DNA of 7,203 nt from Treponema sp. GTDB taxonomy: Bacteria > Spirochaetota > Spirochaetia > Treponematales > Treponemataceae. A program made the position numbers and the translations under genes. The notes beneath the pieces were generated by a model, which worked only from the letters and a program-made list of their open reading frames with translations, did not search any database and was not told the DNA's origin. Each line of letters opens with the position of its first letter. Positions within the stretch are counted from its first letter, which is position 1. This document shows, one piece after another, positions 1 through 6,307 of this stretch. The DNA lies in NCBI GenBank assembly GCA_024691265.1, contig JAILNT010000425.1, positions 1 through 7,203 on the forward strand. Reading direction: 5' to 3'.

Positions 1-60
1 CAGATAGAAGAAAAGAATTACGCAGAAAAATATAAGGCAAGCGGAATGGAAATAAAATAA
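1..60 (+). CDS. C-terminal end of an AAA-ATPase-like / PD-(D/E)XK (PDDEXK_9) family protein, partial
   Basis: Frame 1 is open from the window edge to a TAA at 58-60 and encodes 19 residues, QIEEKNYAEKYKASGMEIK. The pattern Q-I-x-E-K-x-Y-A-E-K-Y-x-x-x-G is typical of the C-terminal nuclease-like region of proteins with an N-terminal AAA-ATPase-like domain and a C-terminal PDDEXK_9 domain. Family members normally run on for roughly 20 more residues after this point (a strand of the I-x-x-I/V-G-I-x-F kind). Here the frame stops early, so this copy is probably truncated at its 3' end, although the bulk of it lies outside the window. The N-terminal half of the same family occurs 200 bases away on the other strand, which supports the assignment. 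The cellular role of the family is not established. The call rests on a short stretch remembered from the family. Confidence 0.5.
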   Translation, partial: QIEEKNYAEKYKASGMEIK

Positions 61-82
61 TTTCTTGCTTTAGTAATAGTTC

Positions 83-111
83 TTTAATCTATAAAAAATA
101 AAAGCTATAAT
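83..111 (+). promoter_or_regulatory. Sigma-70-type promoter of the plus-strand remnant
   Basis: TTTAAT (83-88) and a perfect TATAAT (106-111) are separated by 17 bases. The expected transcript start is near 118, just before a GAGG ribosome site (118-121) and an ATG at 129. The element is duplicated in inverted orientation at 347-319, which suggests it is the native promoter of this gene family and not a chance match. Confidence 0.55.
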
Positions 112-298
112 AGAAAAGAGGTTTAGCAATGGAAGAAAGAAAAAGGCTTTTACCAAAACGGCGAGGGCGGCTTAAAAAATACGATTTTCCCATAAGAAGC
201 TTTTCTATGTATTCTGTTTTATCTACATAAAGATAATTATTAAGCCTTAAATTTATGAAAGATTGTATTCCGATTGGTAATTTTCTTCTTTCTTCCAT
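89..298 (-). pseudogene. Truncated N-terminus of an AAA-ATPase-like (PD-(D/E)XK-linked) protein
   Basis: The ATG at 298-296 is preceded by AGAGG seven bases upstream. The first 52 or so residues match the start of AAA-ATPase-like family proteins: K-L-P-I-G-I-Q-S-F, then N-Y-L-Y-V-D-K-T-E-Y-I, then Y-F-L-S-R-P-R-R-F-G-K-S-L, the last being the Walker A (P-loop) region. Family members usually have 500-600 residues. Here similarity stops immediately after the P-loop, at about position 145. The remaining residues (FLSSIAKPLFYYSFYFL) are simply antisense translation of the opposing copy's start and promoter, ending at a TAG. There is no Walker B and no nuclease domain, so the product cannot be a functional ATPase. 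It is best read as a pseudogene made by the fold-back event, although promoter, ribosome site and start are intact and a 69-residue peptide could be made. Confidence 0.8.
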
Positions 299-318
299 TG
301 CTAAACCTCTTTTTTTCT

Positions 319-347
319 ATTATAGCTTTTATTTTCTATAGATTAAA
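319..347 (-). promoter_or_regulatory. Sigma-70-type promoter of the minus-strand remnant
   Basis: This is the mirror copy of the promoter at 83-111: TTTAAT (347-342), 17 bases, TATAAT (324-319). It drives the truncated minus-strand remnant that starts at 298. It converges on its partner, so both RNAs would read through the same 144-base centre. Confidence 0.55.
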
Positions 348-393
348 GAAGTATTTATAGCTTACTGCAAGGAGAAAAAACTTTTTATAATTT

Positions 394-434
394 AAGCTTT
401 TAACCAAACTTTATATTCATCTGGTTAAAAGCTT
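394..434 (-). terminator. Hairpin downstream of the ankyrin lipoprotein gene
   Basis: A perfect 13-bp stem (394-406 pairing with 422-434) encloses a 15-base loop. It lies ten bases past the ankyrin gene's stop, which is itself followed in frame by TAG and TGA. The T-run that would complete a classic rho-independent terminator (minus-strand T6, complement of 375-380) sits about 13 bases after the stem and not next to it. Termination efficiency is therefore uncertain. The hairpin could also act as a 3' end stabiliser. Confidence 0.5.
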
Positions 435-443
435 TCACTATCT

Positions 444-3236
444 TTACTTTAATAATTCTGAAATTTCAGGTCTTTTCCATCTGGCTGCAACATCACAGGC
501 TTTTTCACCATTAAGATTTACAGCATTTTTATTAAGACCTTTTTCCAGCAAAAGATTTACAGTAGCAGCATCAGAAACTTTTGCAGCGTAATGCAAAATA
601 GTTTCTCCCTGAATATCCTTTCTTTCAGAAGCAAAAGTAACCATAGCATCAAGTAAGCGTTCATTACCTTTTTTCAAAGCTTCCAAAACTGCGTTATTTC
701 CTGAATTATCAAAAATGAATGGGTCAGCATTATTCTTTAATAAAAGCTCAACATCATCATAAAGATTAGCATTCACAGCAAGATGAAGAGGTGTTAAACC
801 TTTACCATTTCTAAGATTAACAGAAAAACCTTTATTAATAAGTTTTTCAAGTATATCAGCAGAAACACGGGATTCTATAGCAATATGAATTGGGGTATTA
901 CCATCAGAATCCATAAGATTACAATTATTACCTAAAACAGCATCTCTAACAGCATCGCTATCCCTTAAAACAAGACTGAAAGGACTATTACCATAACTAT
1001 CACGAGAAAGAGGACTTGCACCTGAATTACGTAAAAGATTTATAATTGCAATATCTTTAGTTCTAGCAGCTTCATGAAAAGGACTATTACCATACATATC
1101 TTGTATCTGAGTATTAGCACCATTACTAAGCAAAAGGGAAACCATATCAACAAGACCTCTTTCAACTCCGTCCATAAGAACTGAGCAGCCTGTTATATCT
1201 GTTGAATTTACATTAGCACCTTCATTAATAAGAAGCCTTGCCATTGTAAGCTTTCCTGAACGGCATGCTGCTGCCAATGGAGTTTTACCGGAACTATTAG
1301 CACTATCAATAACAGCTCCTGCATTCAAAAGAACTTTTGCACTTTTCTGCGTATCCCATTTTACACAATGATGTAAAACAGTATTACCTAAATTATCATG
1401 AGCATTTACATTTGCACCATTATTAATAAGCTTCAAAAGAATCGTTTCATCATTTGTTTGAGCAGCAAAGAAAAGAGGTGTTTCTCCATTTGAATTAACG
1501 GCATCAATAACAGCTCCCTTTTCTATAAGAGCCTTTACTGCATCAGGGAGTTTCCAGCTTGCAGCATAATGTAAAGGAGTATTTCCATTTCCATCTCTTG
1601 CAGATATAACATTAGAAGTTAAAAGCCATTCCTGCTTATTTCCACCAGAACTAAAAGCAAGTCTTAAAGGGCTATAATTATTAACATTTGTTGCAAAAAC
1701 ATCAGCACCTTCATTTAGAAAGAGTTCTACAGCTTCTTTATTATTATGTTCTAAGGCAACATATAAAACAGAATCACCATTTTTATTTCTTGCATTAACA
1801 TCAGCTCCAACAGAAATAAGATAATTAATATGTTCCATAGAAGCATTAGTTAAAAGGGCAATATGCAAAGGAGTATTACCTTCAGAATCAGGCATATTTA
1901 CATTGCCTTCATTAACAAGCATCTTCAAAATAGAAAGTTCTTGTGCAAATGCAAAAGTTAAAGGAGTTCTACCATTCATATCTTTTGCATTAATATCAGC
2001 ACCTTTACGGGCAAAAAAATCAATTTGACTAAGATTTCCATGTTCAACTGCAATAGCTAAAGGTGTCACCCCTTCCTTATTTCTTTCATCACACAAGGCA
2101 CCAGCATTAGTAAGAAGTTCTAGAATATCAGCATCACAACCATTCATAGTTGCAGTATGTAAAGGCATATCACCAAACATATCTTTTGCATTAACATCAG
2201 CTTTATGCTCCAAAAGCATTGTATAAATCTGCTGCTGGGCGTTTTTTGGAATAATAAGCATCAAAGGTGTTTTGCCAATACCATCTTTTGAATTAACATT
2301 TGTTCCAGCCTGTAAAAGCTTATAAACAATATCAACACGGCCATATCTAACAGCCTCATGTATAGGAGTAGAGCCGGAAGAATCCTGAGCTGTAAGGGAA
2401 GCTCCGTTATCAATAAGATAAGAAACTATTCCCGTATGTCCGCTTATAGCTGCTATATGCAAAGGTGTCTGACCATCATCAAATCTCAAACTCATACTAT
2501 GAGTTCTTACAGCATCTTCAAAATATGCATAATCACCACGCACAGGTTCAGAATTAGAAAGAAGTAATCTTGCTGCAATTCTAATAGATTCAACACTTGC
2601 ATTATTATCAAATGCATAAGCTAATGGAGTTTTTCCATCATTATCTTTATCTGAAATTGGAATTTTTTTATCAATTGCATACTTTACAGCATTTTCATTC
2701 TGAGCAGCTACAAAATAATGAATCATAGATTTTCCGTCATTATCACGTTGTGCACCAGTTAAAGGATTTATCAAAGCATCAAAAAATAAATCTTCTTTAG
2801 TTAAAGCAAGTTCTAGAGGACTATTATTTTCATTATCTTTTTCAAAAATGCTAGCACCAGATTCTGCTAGTTCTTTTGCAGCTTCAACACTGCCGCTTTT
2901 TACAGCAACAGATAATGGAGTTTCGCCATTGTTATTTTTTAAATCAATACTTGCATGCTTTAATAAAAGAAACTGAACCATATCAGCATCATTTATTCTT
3001 GCAGCAACATGAAGAGCAGTATTGCCATCTTCATCTACAGTATTTATTTCAGCACGAGAAGAAAATAAAGCTTTAGCTTCAGCTGTTCTTCCTGCTCGTA
3101 TTAATTCCTGAACTGTTAAATCTGAAGATTTCTTTTGAACAGAAGAAGTTGTATTTACAGATGTAGTTTCACAGCCATAAAGGAAAAGCAGCATTGAAAA
3201 ACAGGCTGCTACAATTTTGCCAGTTCCGATTTTCAT
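444..3236 (-). CDS. Large ankyrin-repeat lipoprotein, about 26 repeats
   Basis: The 930-residue product starts at the ATG at 3236, which has GGGAG (3246-3242) five bases upstream. An in-frame TTG at 3248 overlaps that ribosome site and is unlikely to be the start. Residues 1-22 form a lipoprotein signal: K near the start, a hydrophobic core, and LFLYG-C with the lipidated Cys at 22. About 20 Thr/Ser-rich linker residues follow. From about residue 65 to the C-terminus there are roughly 26 ankyrin repeats of 30-34 residues, most with the G-x-T-P-L-H-x-A core and GA-[DN]-[VI]-N-A-[KR]-[DN] loops. Some are degenerate, and repeat 5 carries an insertion with the segment VRGDYAYFEDAVRTHSMS. No catalytic domain is seen. 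The protein should be membrane-anchored and exposed to the periplasm or cell surface, acting as a binding scaffold for unknown partners. It lies 113 bases downstream of perR in the same direction. A link to oxidative stress is possible by analogy with periplasmic AnkB of Pseudomonas, but this is inference. Confidence 0.9.
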   Translation of the reverse strand: MKIGTGKIVAACFSMLLFLYGCETTSVNTTSSVQKKSSDLTVQELIRAGRTAEAKALFSSRAEINTVDEDGNTALHVAARINDADMVQFLLLKHASIDLKNNNGETPLSVAVKSGSVEAAKELAESGASIFEKDNENNSPLELALTKEDLFFDALINPLTGAQRDNDGKSMIHYFVAAQNENAVKYAIDKKIPISDKDNDGKTPLAYAFDNNASVESIRIAARLLLSNSEPVRGDYAYFEDAVRTHSMSLRFDDGQTPLHIAAISGHTGIVSYLIDNGASLTAQDSSGSTPIHEAVRYGRVDIVYKLLQAGTNVNSKDGIGKTPLMLIIPKNAQQQIYTMLLEHKADVNAKDMFGDMPLHTATMNGCDADILELLTNAGALCDERNKEGVTPLAIAVEHGNLSQIDFFARKGADINAKDMNGRTPLTFAFAQELSILKMLVNEGNVNMPDSEGNTPLHIALLTNASMEHINYLISVGADVNARNKNGDSVLYVALEHNNKEAVELFLNEGADVFATNVNNYSPLRLAFSSGGNKQEWLLTSNVISARDGNGNTPLHYAASWKLPDAVKALIEKGAVIDAVNSNGETPLFFAAQTNDETILLKLINNGANVNAHDNLGNTVLHHCVKWDTQKSAKVLLNAGAVIDSANSSGKTPLAAACRSGKLTMARLLINEGANVNSTDITGCSVLMDGVERGLVDMVSLLLSNGANTQIQDMYGNSPFHEAARTKDIAIINLLRNSGASPLSRDSYGNSPFSLVLRDSDAVRDAVLGNNCNLMDSDGNTPIHIAIESRVSADILEKLINKGFSVNLRNGKGLTPLHLAVNANLYDDVELLLKNNADPFIFDNSGNNAVLEALKKGNERLLDAMVTFASERKDIQGETILHYAAKVSDAATVNLLLEKGLNKNAVNLNGEKACDVAARWKRPEISELLK

Positions 3237-3349
3237 AAAAACTCCCAAAAAAATGCTCTCCGAAAAAAATAATACTAGTCAATAAAACTTAGTACTCTAT
3301 CATATAGTAATTATTTATTATCGGTCTTAAAGAGCTTTTTTTTGAGTCT

Positions 3350-3787
3350 TTAATTATTACAGTCTGAACATAATCCCAATATATTAACCTGAACTTTTTC
3401 TATTTTATATCCAGGATTTTTCTTCATAACACTTTTGCTGCATATATCTTGAATATCATTAATGCCATCTTCTGCGTCAAAAATATCTATAATTTTTCCA
3501 CATTTAGAACAAATAAAATGTAAATGAGGAGAAAGATTCGCATCATATCTACTTTCACCATCTTTAACATATACTTCTCTTACAATTCCTTTTTCCACAA
3601 AAGTATGAATTGTATTATAAACTGTTGTTCTAGATAAAGTTGGATAAGAAGGTGAAAGGCTGGCGAATACCATATCAACAGAAGGGTGTTCTATACTATT
3701 CGCCAGATATTCATAAATTGCAAGACGCTGGACAGAAGGCCTTATTCCACAGTTAGAAATTAATTTAACATAATCTTGCTGTTCCAT
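3350..3787 (-). CDS. perR: PerR-type peroxide-sensing repressor (Fur family)
   Basis: The 145-residue protein has the length of Bacillus subtilis PerR. The start is set at 3787 because GGAGG (3797-3793) lies five bases upstream; the in-frame ATG at 3799 overlaps that site. The N-terminal winged helix covers about residues 1-80, with the recognition segment L-S-R-T-T-V-Y-N-T-I at 51-60. The five regulatory-metal ligands of PerR are all present at a constant offset of three: H34, D82, H88, H90 and D101 (H37, D85, H91, H93, D104 in B. subtilis). The Asp at 101, in place of Glu, favours PerR over Fur. The structural zinc site is C93-S-K-C96 and C140-S-D-C143. Family members bind Fe or Mn and lose DNA binding when peroxide oxidises a metal-ligating His. 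The gene starts 39 bases after rbr with no intervening terminator, so it is probably co-transcribed with it and autoregulated. Confidence 0.88.
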   Translation of the reverse strand: MEQQDYVKLISNCGIRPSVQRLAIYEYLANSIEHPSVDMVFASLSPSYPTLSRTTVYNTIHTFVEKGIVREVYVKDGESRYDANLSPHLHFICSKCGKIIDIFDAEDGINDIQDICSKSVMKKNPGYKIEKVQVNILGLCSDCNN

Positions 3788-3826
3788 AAAAACCTCCATT
3801 AAATATCCAGCAATTTGTAAAAATTA

Positions 3827-4375
3827 TTAGTTACCAAAATAACGTTTCAAAAGACCACAGAAACCACGTCCATGGCGAGCTTCGTCTTTTGCCATTTCAT
3901 GAACAGTATCATGAACAGCATCATAACCAAGCTTCTTTGCAAGAGATGCAAGTTCATATTTTCCATTACAAGCACCCTGTTCAGCAGCTGCTCTAAGTTC
4001 AAGATTCTTCTTTGTAGAAGAAGTTACAACTTCTCCTAAAAGTTCTGCAAAACGAGAAGCATGATCAGCTTCTTCAAAAGCATATCTCTTAAAGGCTTCT
4101 GCAATTTCTGGATAACCTTCTCTATCAGCCTGTCTTGCCATAGCAATATACATACCAACTTCAGAACATTCACCAACAAAATTATCGCGAAGACCCTGTA
4201 CTACTTCTTCATTCAATTCAGCTGCAATTCCAACAACATGCTCTGCTGCAAAACCCTCATCAGAAGTAGTCTTTTCATAGAACTTATCTTTTCCAGCTCC
4301 ACACTGAGGACACTTTTCAGGTGCATTATCACCTGTATGAACATAACCACAAACTTTGCAAACCCACTGCTTCAT
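3827..4375 (-). CDS. rbr: Reverse rubrerythrin (rubredoxin domain N-terminal), peroxide reductase
   Basis: The 182-residue protein has AAGGAG (4387-4382) six bases upstream of its ATG. Residues 1-35 form a rubredoxin-like Fe(Cys)4 domain with C6-x2-C9 and C22-P-x-C25. Residues 45-180 form a four-helix rubrerythrin domain whose likely diiron ligands include E69, E102-x-x-H105, E132 and E165-x-x-H168. Classical rubrerythrins carry the rubredoxin domain at the C-terminus. This N-terminal order defines reverse rubrerythrins, known from clostridia as part of NADH-dependent peroxide (and oxygen) reduction in anaerobes. The protein has no signal peptide and should be cytoplasmic. It leads a predicted rbr-perR operon with a PerR-like operator over the transcription start, so induction by peroxide is expected. 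Electron donors (an NAD(P)H:rubredoxin oxidoreductase) are not encoded in this window. Confidence 0.9.
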   Translation of the reverse strand: MKQWVCKVCGYVHTGDNAPEKCPQCGAGKDKFYEKTTSDEGFAAEHVVGIAAELNEEVVQGLRDNFVGECSEVGMYIAMARQADREGYPEIAEAFKRYAFEEADHASRFAELLGEVVTSSTKKNLELRAAAEQGACNGKYELASLAKKLGYDAVHDTVHEMAKDEARHGRGFCGLLKRYFGN

Positions 4376-4433
4376 AAAGAGCTCCTTGATAAAAAAAATA
4401 TAGAGTGTATAAGTAATTGTTACAAAATCAAAT

Positions 4434-4448
4434 TTGTAATCATTACAA
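4434..4448. promoter_or_regulatory. PerR-box-like operator of the rbr-perR operon
   Basis: TTGTAATCATTACAA is a perfect 7-1-7 palindrome. It differs from the B. subtilis PerR consensus (TTATAATNATTATAA) at one symmetric position in each half. It begins five bases after the predicted -10 box (4459-4454) and covers the expected transcription start, a normal position for repression. The gene for the PerR-like protein is the second gene of the operon it controls. Confidence 0.7.
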
Positions 4449-4453
4449 TAATG

Positions 4454-4482
4454 AATCTAATACATATATTTTATTTTGTCAA
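4454..4482 (-). promoter_or_regulatory. Promoter of the rbr-perR operon
   Basis: A perfect -35 TTGACA (4482-4477) is followed after 17 bases by TAGATT (4459-4454), four of six matches to the -10 consensus. The start would fall near 4447, giving a leader of about 70 bases. A second candidate, TTGTAA (4425-4420), 17 bases, TATATT (4402-4397), lies inside that leader. The first is preferred because the PerR-like palindrome overlies its start site. Confidence 0.55.
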
Positions 4483-4490
4483 GGAATACT

Positions 4491-4527
4491 CAAAAAAAAG
4501 TGAAAAATTAGCCGCAAACAACTTTCA
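4491..4527 (-). terminator. Rho-independent terminator overlapping the manA stop codon
   Basis: On the minus strand TGAAAGTT (4527-4520) can pair with AATTTTTCA (4509-4501) with one G-U pair and one bulge. The loop is ten bases, and the stem is followed by C and eight T (4499-4492). The stem includes the last codons and the TAA of manA. It is AU-rich and modest in stability, but the T-run and position fit the end of the deoD-nucleotidyltransferase-manA transcript and would insulate it from the rbr promoter. Confidence 0.45.
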
Positions 4528-5311
4528 TCAAGTGTAAATCACCTTCAATAGTAACTTCTTCACCCGGAGAAAGCATTATTAAATCGTCTGTTTTTATTGC
4601 AAGTTCCTTGTTATTCGAAGAAATTTTTCCACTACCTTCAATAACAAACAATGCAGTCCAATCCCTTGGAGAAGTCTCTCGACCAGAATTTTCAGTAGTT
4701 CCCGTATAAACATTTTCAACAGTTATATCTTCAAGTGTAAAATACGGACAGCTAAAAACTCCAGGGAATTTTCCTACAGGACGAACAACATTAGGTTTAA
4801 TAACTGCAATACCTTTTTCTATATGAAGTTCTCTGTCTCTACCCCAGTCATATAGTCTGTAAGTAACATTACAAGATTGCTGAACTTCAAGCAGCTTTAA
4901 GCCACCACAAATAGCATGTACAGTACCAGCAGGAATATAAATGAAATCACCTTTTTTCACATCGACATAGTGAAGCATATCACAAAGATTATTATTTTTT
5001 ATGGCTGCCCTAAGTTCACTAGGAGAATAAACTCCGTTTAGTCCATAAACAAGCTGAGCATTTTCTTTTGCGTCTAAGACATACCAACATTCAGTCTTTC
5101 CCTTAGAATTCTCATAAAGAGCAGCTTTTTCATCATCAGGGTGAACTTGAACAGACAAAGTTTCTTTAGCTTCAATTATTTTTATTAAAAGAGGGTAATC
5201 TCCAGCTATAGTTTCGTAAAAATCCTTCTGTCTTCCATCAGGATGAGTAGAAGCAAGCCAAAGCTCTCTTCCCCAAATCTTCTTAGATTCAATAGGTTCA
5301 AAACGATACAT
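4508..5311 (-). CDS. manA: Mannose-6-phosphate isomerase, short class I (cupin, zinc-dependent)
   Basis: The 267-residue enzyme should interconvert mannose-6-phosphate and fructose-6-phosphate in the cytoplasm, linking glycolysis to mannose use or GDP-mannose and glycan precursors. Family motifs are clear: W13-G-R-E-L-W18 near the start, V-Q55-V-H57-P-D-D, G-K-T-E74-C-W-Y, G-D-F-I-Y-I-P-A-G-T-V-H132, and Q-Q-S-C-N-V-T-Y-R152-L-Y-D-W-G-R. Q55, H57, E74 and H132 are the expected zinc ligands and R152 the conserved active-site arginine. It is shorter than the E. coli enzyme (about 390) and than Bacillus ManA (about 315), because the C-terminal cupin part is compact. The start has a weak GGGA ribosome site about eight bases upstream. 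It begins 26 bases after the nucleotidyltransferase gene and is probably the last gene of that operon. Confidence 0.9.
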   Translation of the reverse strand: MYRFEPIESKKIWGRELWLASTHPDGRQKDFYETIAGDYPLLIKIIEAKETLSVQVHPDDEKAALYENSKGKTECWYVLDAKENAQLVYGLNGVYSPSELRAAIKNNNLCDMLHYVDVKKGDFIYIPAGTVHAICGGLKLLEVQQSCNVTYRLYDWGRDRELHIEKGIAVIKPNVVRPVGKFPGVFSCPYFTLEDITVENVYTGTTENSGRETSPRDWTALFVIEGSGKISSNNKELAIKTDDLIMLSPGEEVTIEGDLHLMKVVCG

Positions 5312-5337
5312 TACAATTTTCCCGACTAAGCTAAATA

Positions 5338-6264
5338 TTAATTATTCCAAAGATTTTCTGGATAATATCCAGCTTCTGTCATTCTGGCAATTTCAGACTT
5401 TACAATGGCTCTATCTTCTGGATAAGTCATACCAAACCATTTTTCAGTAGAAGAAAGGAATCTTATAGTACCCTTACCCTCTTTTACAATCTGGCTTGCA
5501 GCAACAGGAAGTAAAGCTTCAGCCTTAGCTTCTGATAATTTTGTTTTTTTGAAATTTTCCCAGTATTCTTCAAATGTTGGGAATGCAGAAGGTGTAAATC
5601 CAAAAAGATTCATACTAACAGGTTCGTTACCTGTCATTTCAATACGCTGTCCATCAAGACTGCTTATGATTTTTTCAGAACCATCGCTCTGTTTTTCATA
5701 AGCAATCTTTGTATTTTCAACAATAGAATCAAGATATCCATCTTTTACAGTGCAAACACCACGACTTACAGAACCATTGCGGCTCATGGTATTTCCAAGA
5801 ATATAACCAACCATTGCATGCTCTGTGCTGTTATTATCTAAAGCACTAAGATAGTTAGATAAAGTCTTAAATGCATCTCGTCCGTAATAATCATCAGAAT
5901 TGATTACAGCAAAAGGTGCATCAAGCAATTTTTCTTTTGCACAAAGAACAGCGTGAATAGTACCCCAAGGCTTAGACCTCTCACTAGCAACCTTTAATTC
6001 ATCAGCTGTTAAAAGAGATTCTTTAGTCTGGAATACATATTCTGCATCAAAATTGGCGGCAATTCTATCAAAAAGTCTTTCTCTAAAATCCTTTTCAATA
6101 TCTTTACGAATAATAAAAACAATACGGCCAAAACCACATTTTTTTGCATCATAAGCTGCATAATCCAAAAGACACTCGTTATGCAAGCCAACGCTGTCGA
6201 TTTGTTTTACTCCACCATAGCGGCTTCCCATACCGGCAGCAAGCACTAGTAATGTTGGTTTCAT
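5338..6264 (-). CDS. Sugar-phosphate nucleotidyltransferase-like protein (NTP_transferase fold)
   Basis: The 308-residue protein has AGGAG (6278-6274) nine bases before its ATG. It opens with the nucleotide-binding signature L8-A-A-G-M-G-S-R15-Y-G-G-V-K20-Q of GlmU/RmlA/ManC-type nucleotidyltransferases. Further recognisable parts are P99-W-G-T-I-H-A-V-L (base and sugar contact region) and N122-S-D-D-Y-Y-G128, where Asp would bind the catalytic Mg. No left-handed beta-helix or acyltransferase extension follows, so it is a single-domain enzyme. The nucleotide and sugar are not fixed by sequence. Its place directly before manA hints at mannose-1-phosphate or a related hexose-phosphate, but it does not look like a canonical ManC (about 350-470 residues, usually with F-V-E-K-P), and no such motif is seen here. 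The gap to deoD upstream is 43 bases with no hairpin, so co-transcription is likely. Confidence 0.8.
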   Translation of the reverse strand: MKPTLLVLAAGMGSRYGGVKQIDSVGLHNECLLDYAAYDAKKCGFGRIVFIIRKDIEKDFRERLFDRIAANFDAEYVFQTKESLLTADELKVASERSKPWGTIHAVLCAKEKLLDAPFAVINSDDYYGRDAFKTLSNYLSALDNNSTEHAMVGYILGNTMSRNGSVSRGVCTVKDGYLDSIVENTKIAYEKQSDGSEKIISSLDGQRIEMTGNEPVSMNLFGFTPSAFPTFEEYWENFKKTKLSEAKAEALLPVAASQIVKEGKGTIRFLSSTEKWFGMTYPEDRAIVKSEIARMTEAGYYPENLWNN

Positions 6265-6307
6265 AGATATATTCTCCTAATGTTGAACACTGAAAAAAGA
6301 TAAAGCC

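Larger units (their letters stand above)
80..350. repeat. Fold-back inverted repeat carrying two copies of one gene's promoter and start
   Basis: The left arm (80-141) and the right arm (350-286, read on the minus strand) are the same sequence. They differ by one substitution (position 94 against 336) and a three-base length difference in an A-run (4 against 7). Each arm contains a TTTAAT/TATAAT promoter, a GAGG ribosome site and the codons ATG GAA GAA AGA. Identity ends sharply at 141/286. The spacer of about 144 bases is coding sequence of the minus-strand copy only. The plus-strand copy therefore runs from its start codon (129) straight into antisense of its partner and stops at 230 after 33 codons. 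This is what an inverted duplication or fold-back recombination between family copies would leave. The two promoters point at each other. Confidence 0.85.

Noticed and set aside
2358..3076. Short plus-strand frames opposite the ankyrin gene (2358-2567 and 2876-3076)
   Set aside because: They are antisense to the repeat-coding sequence. Their composition (Q/H/L-rich or odd) mirrors the ankyrin codons and no ribosome site or known domain is seen.
444..3236. Tandem DNA repeats or a CRISPR-like array in the ankyrin gene
   Set aside because: The periodicity of about 99 bases is at the protein level. Individual repeats have diverged at the DNA level and there are no identical repeat units with unique spacers.
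3237..3349. A second PerR box, riboswitch or clear promoter ahead of the ankyrin gene
   Set aside because: The AT-rich stretch near 3305-3321 matches the 7-1-7 pattern at only about 8 of 14 positions. No convincing -35/-10 pair or conserved aptamer is visible, so co-transcription from perR or a weak promoter remains open.
3327..3353. A 7-bp stem around the perR stop codon as a terminator
   Set aside because: The run of A/T lies in the loop and no T-run follows the stem on the minus strand, so it does not look like a terminator.
4061..4537. A 158-codon plus-strand frame opposite rbr and its promoter
   Set aside because: It is antisense to a clearly real rubrerythrin, its translation is low-complexity (F/I/S/N-rich), and it runs across the rbr promoter and the end of manA.
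6009..6191. A 60-codon minus-strand frame inside the nucleotidyltransferase gene
   Set aside because: It is an alternative frame of a conserved gene, with no independent start signal or recognisable domain.
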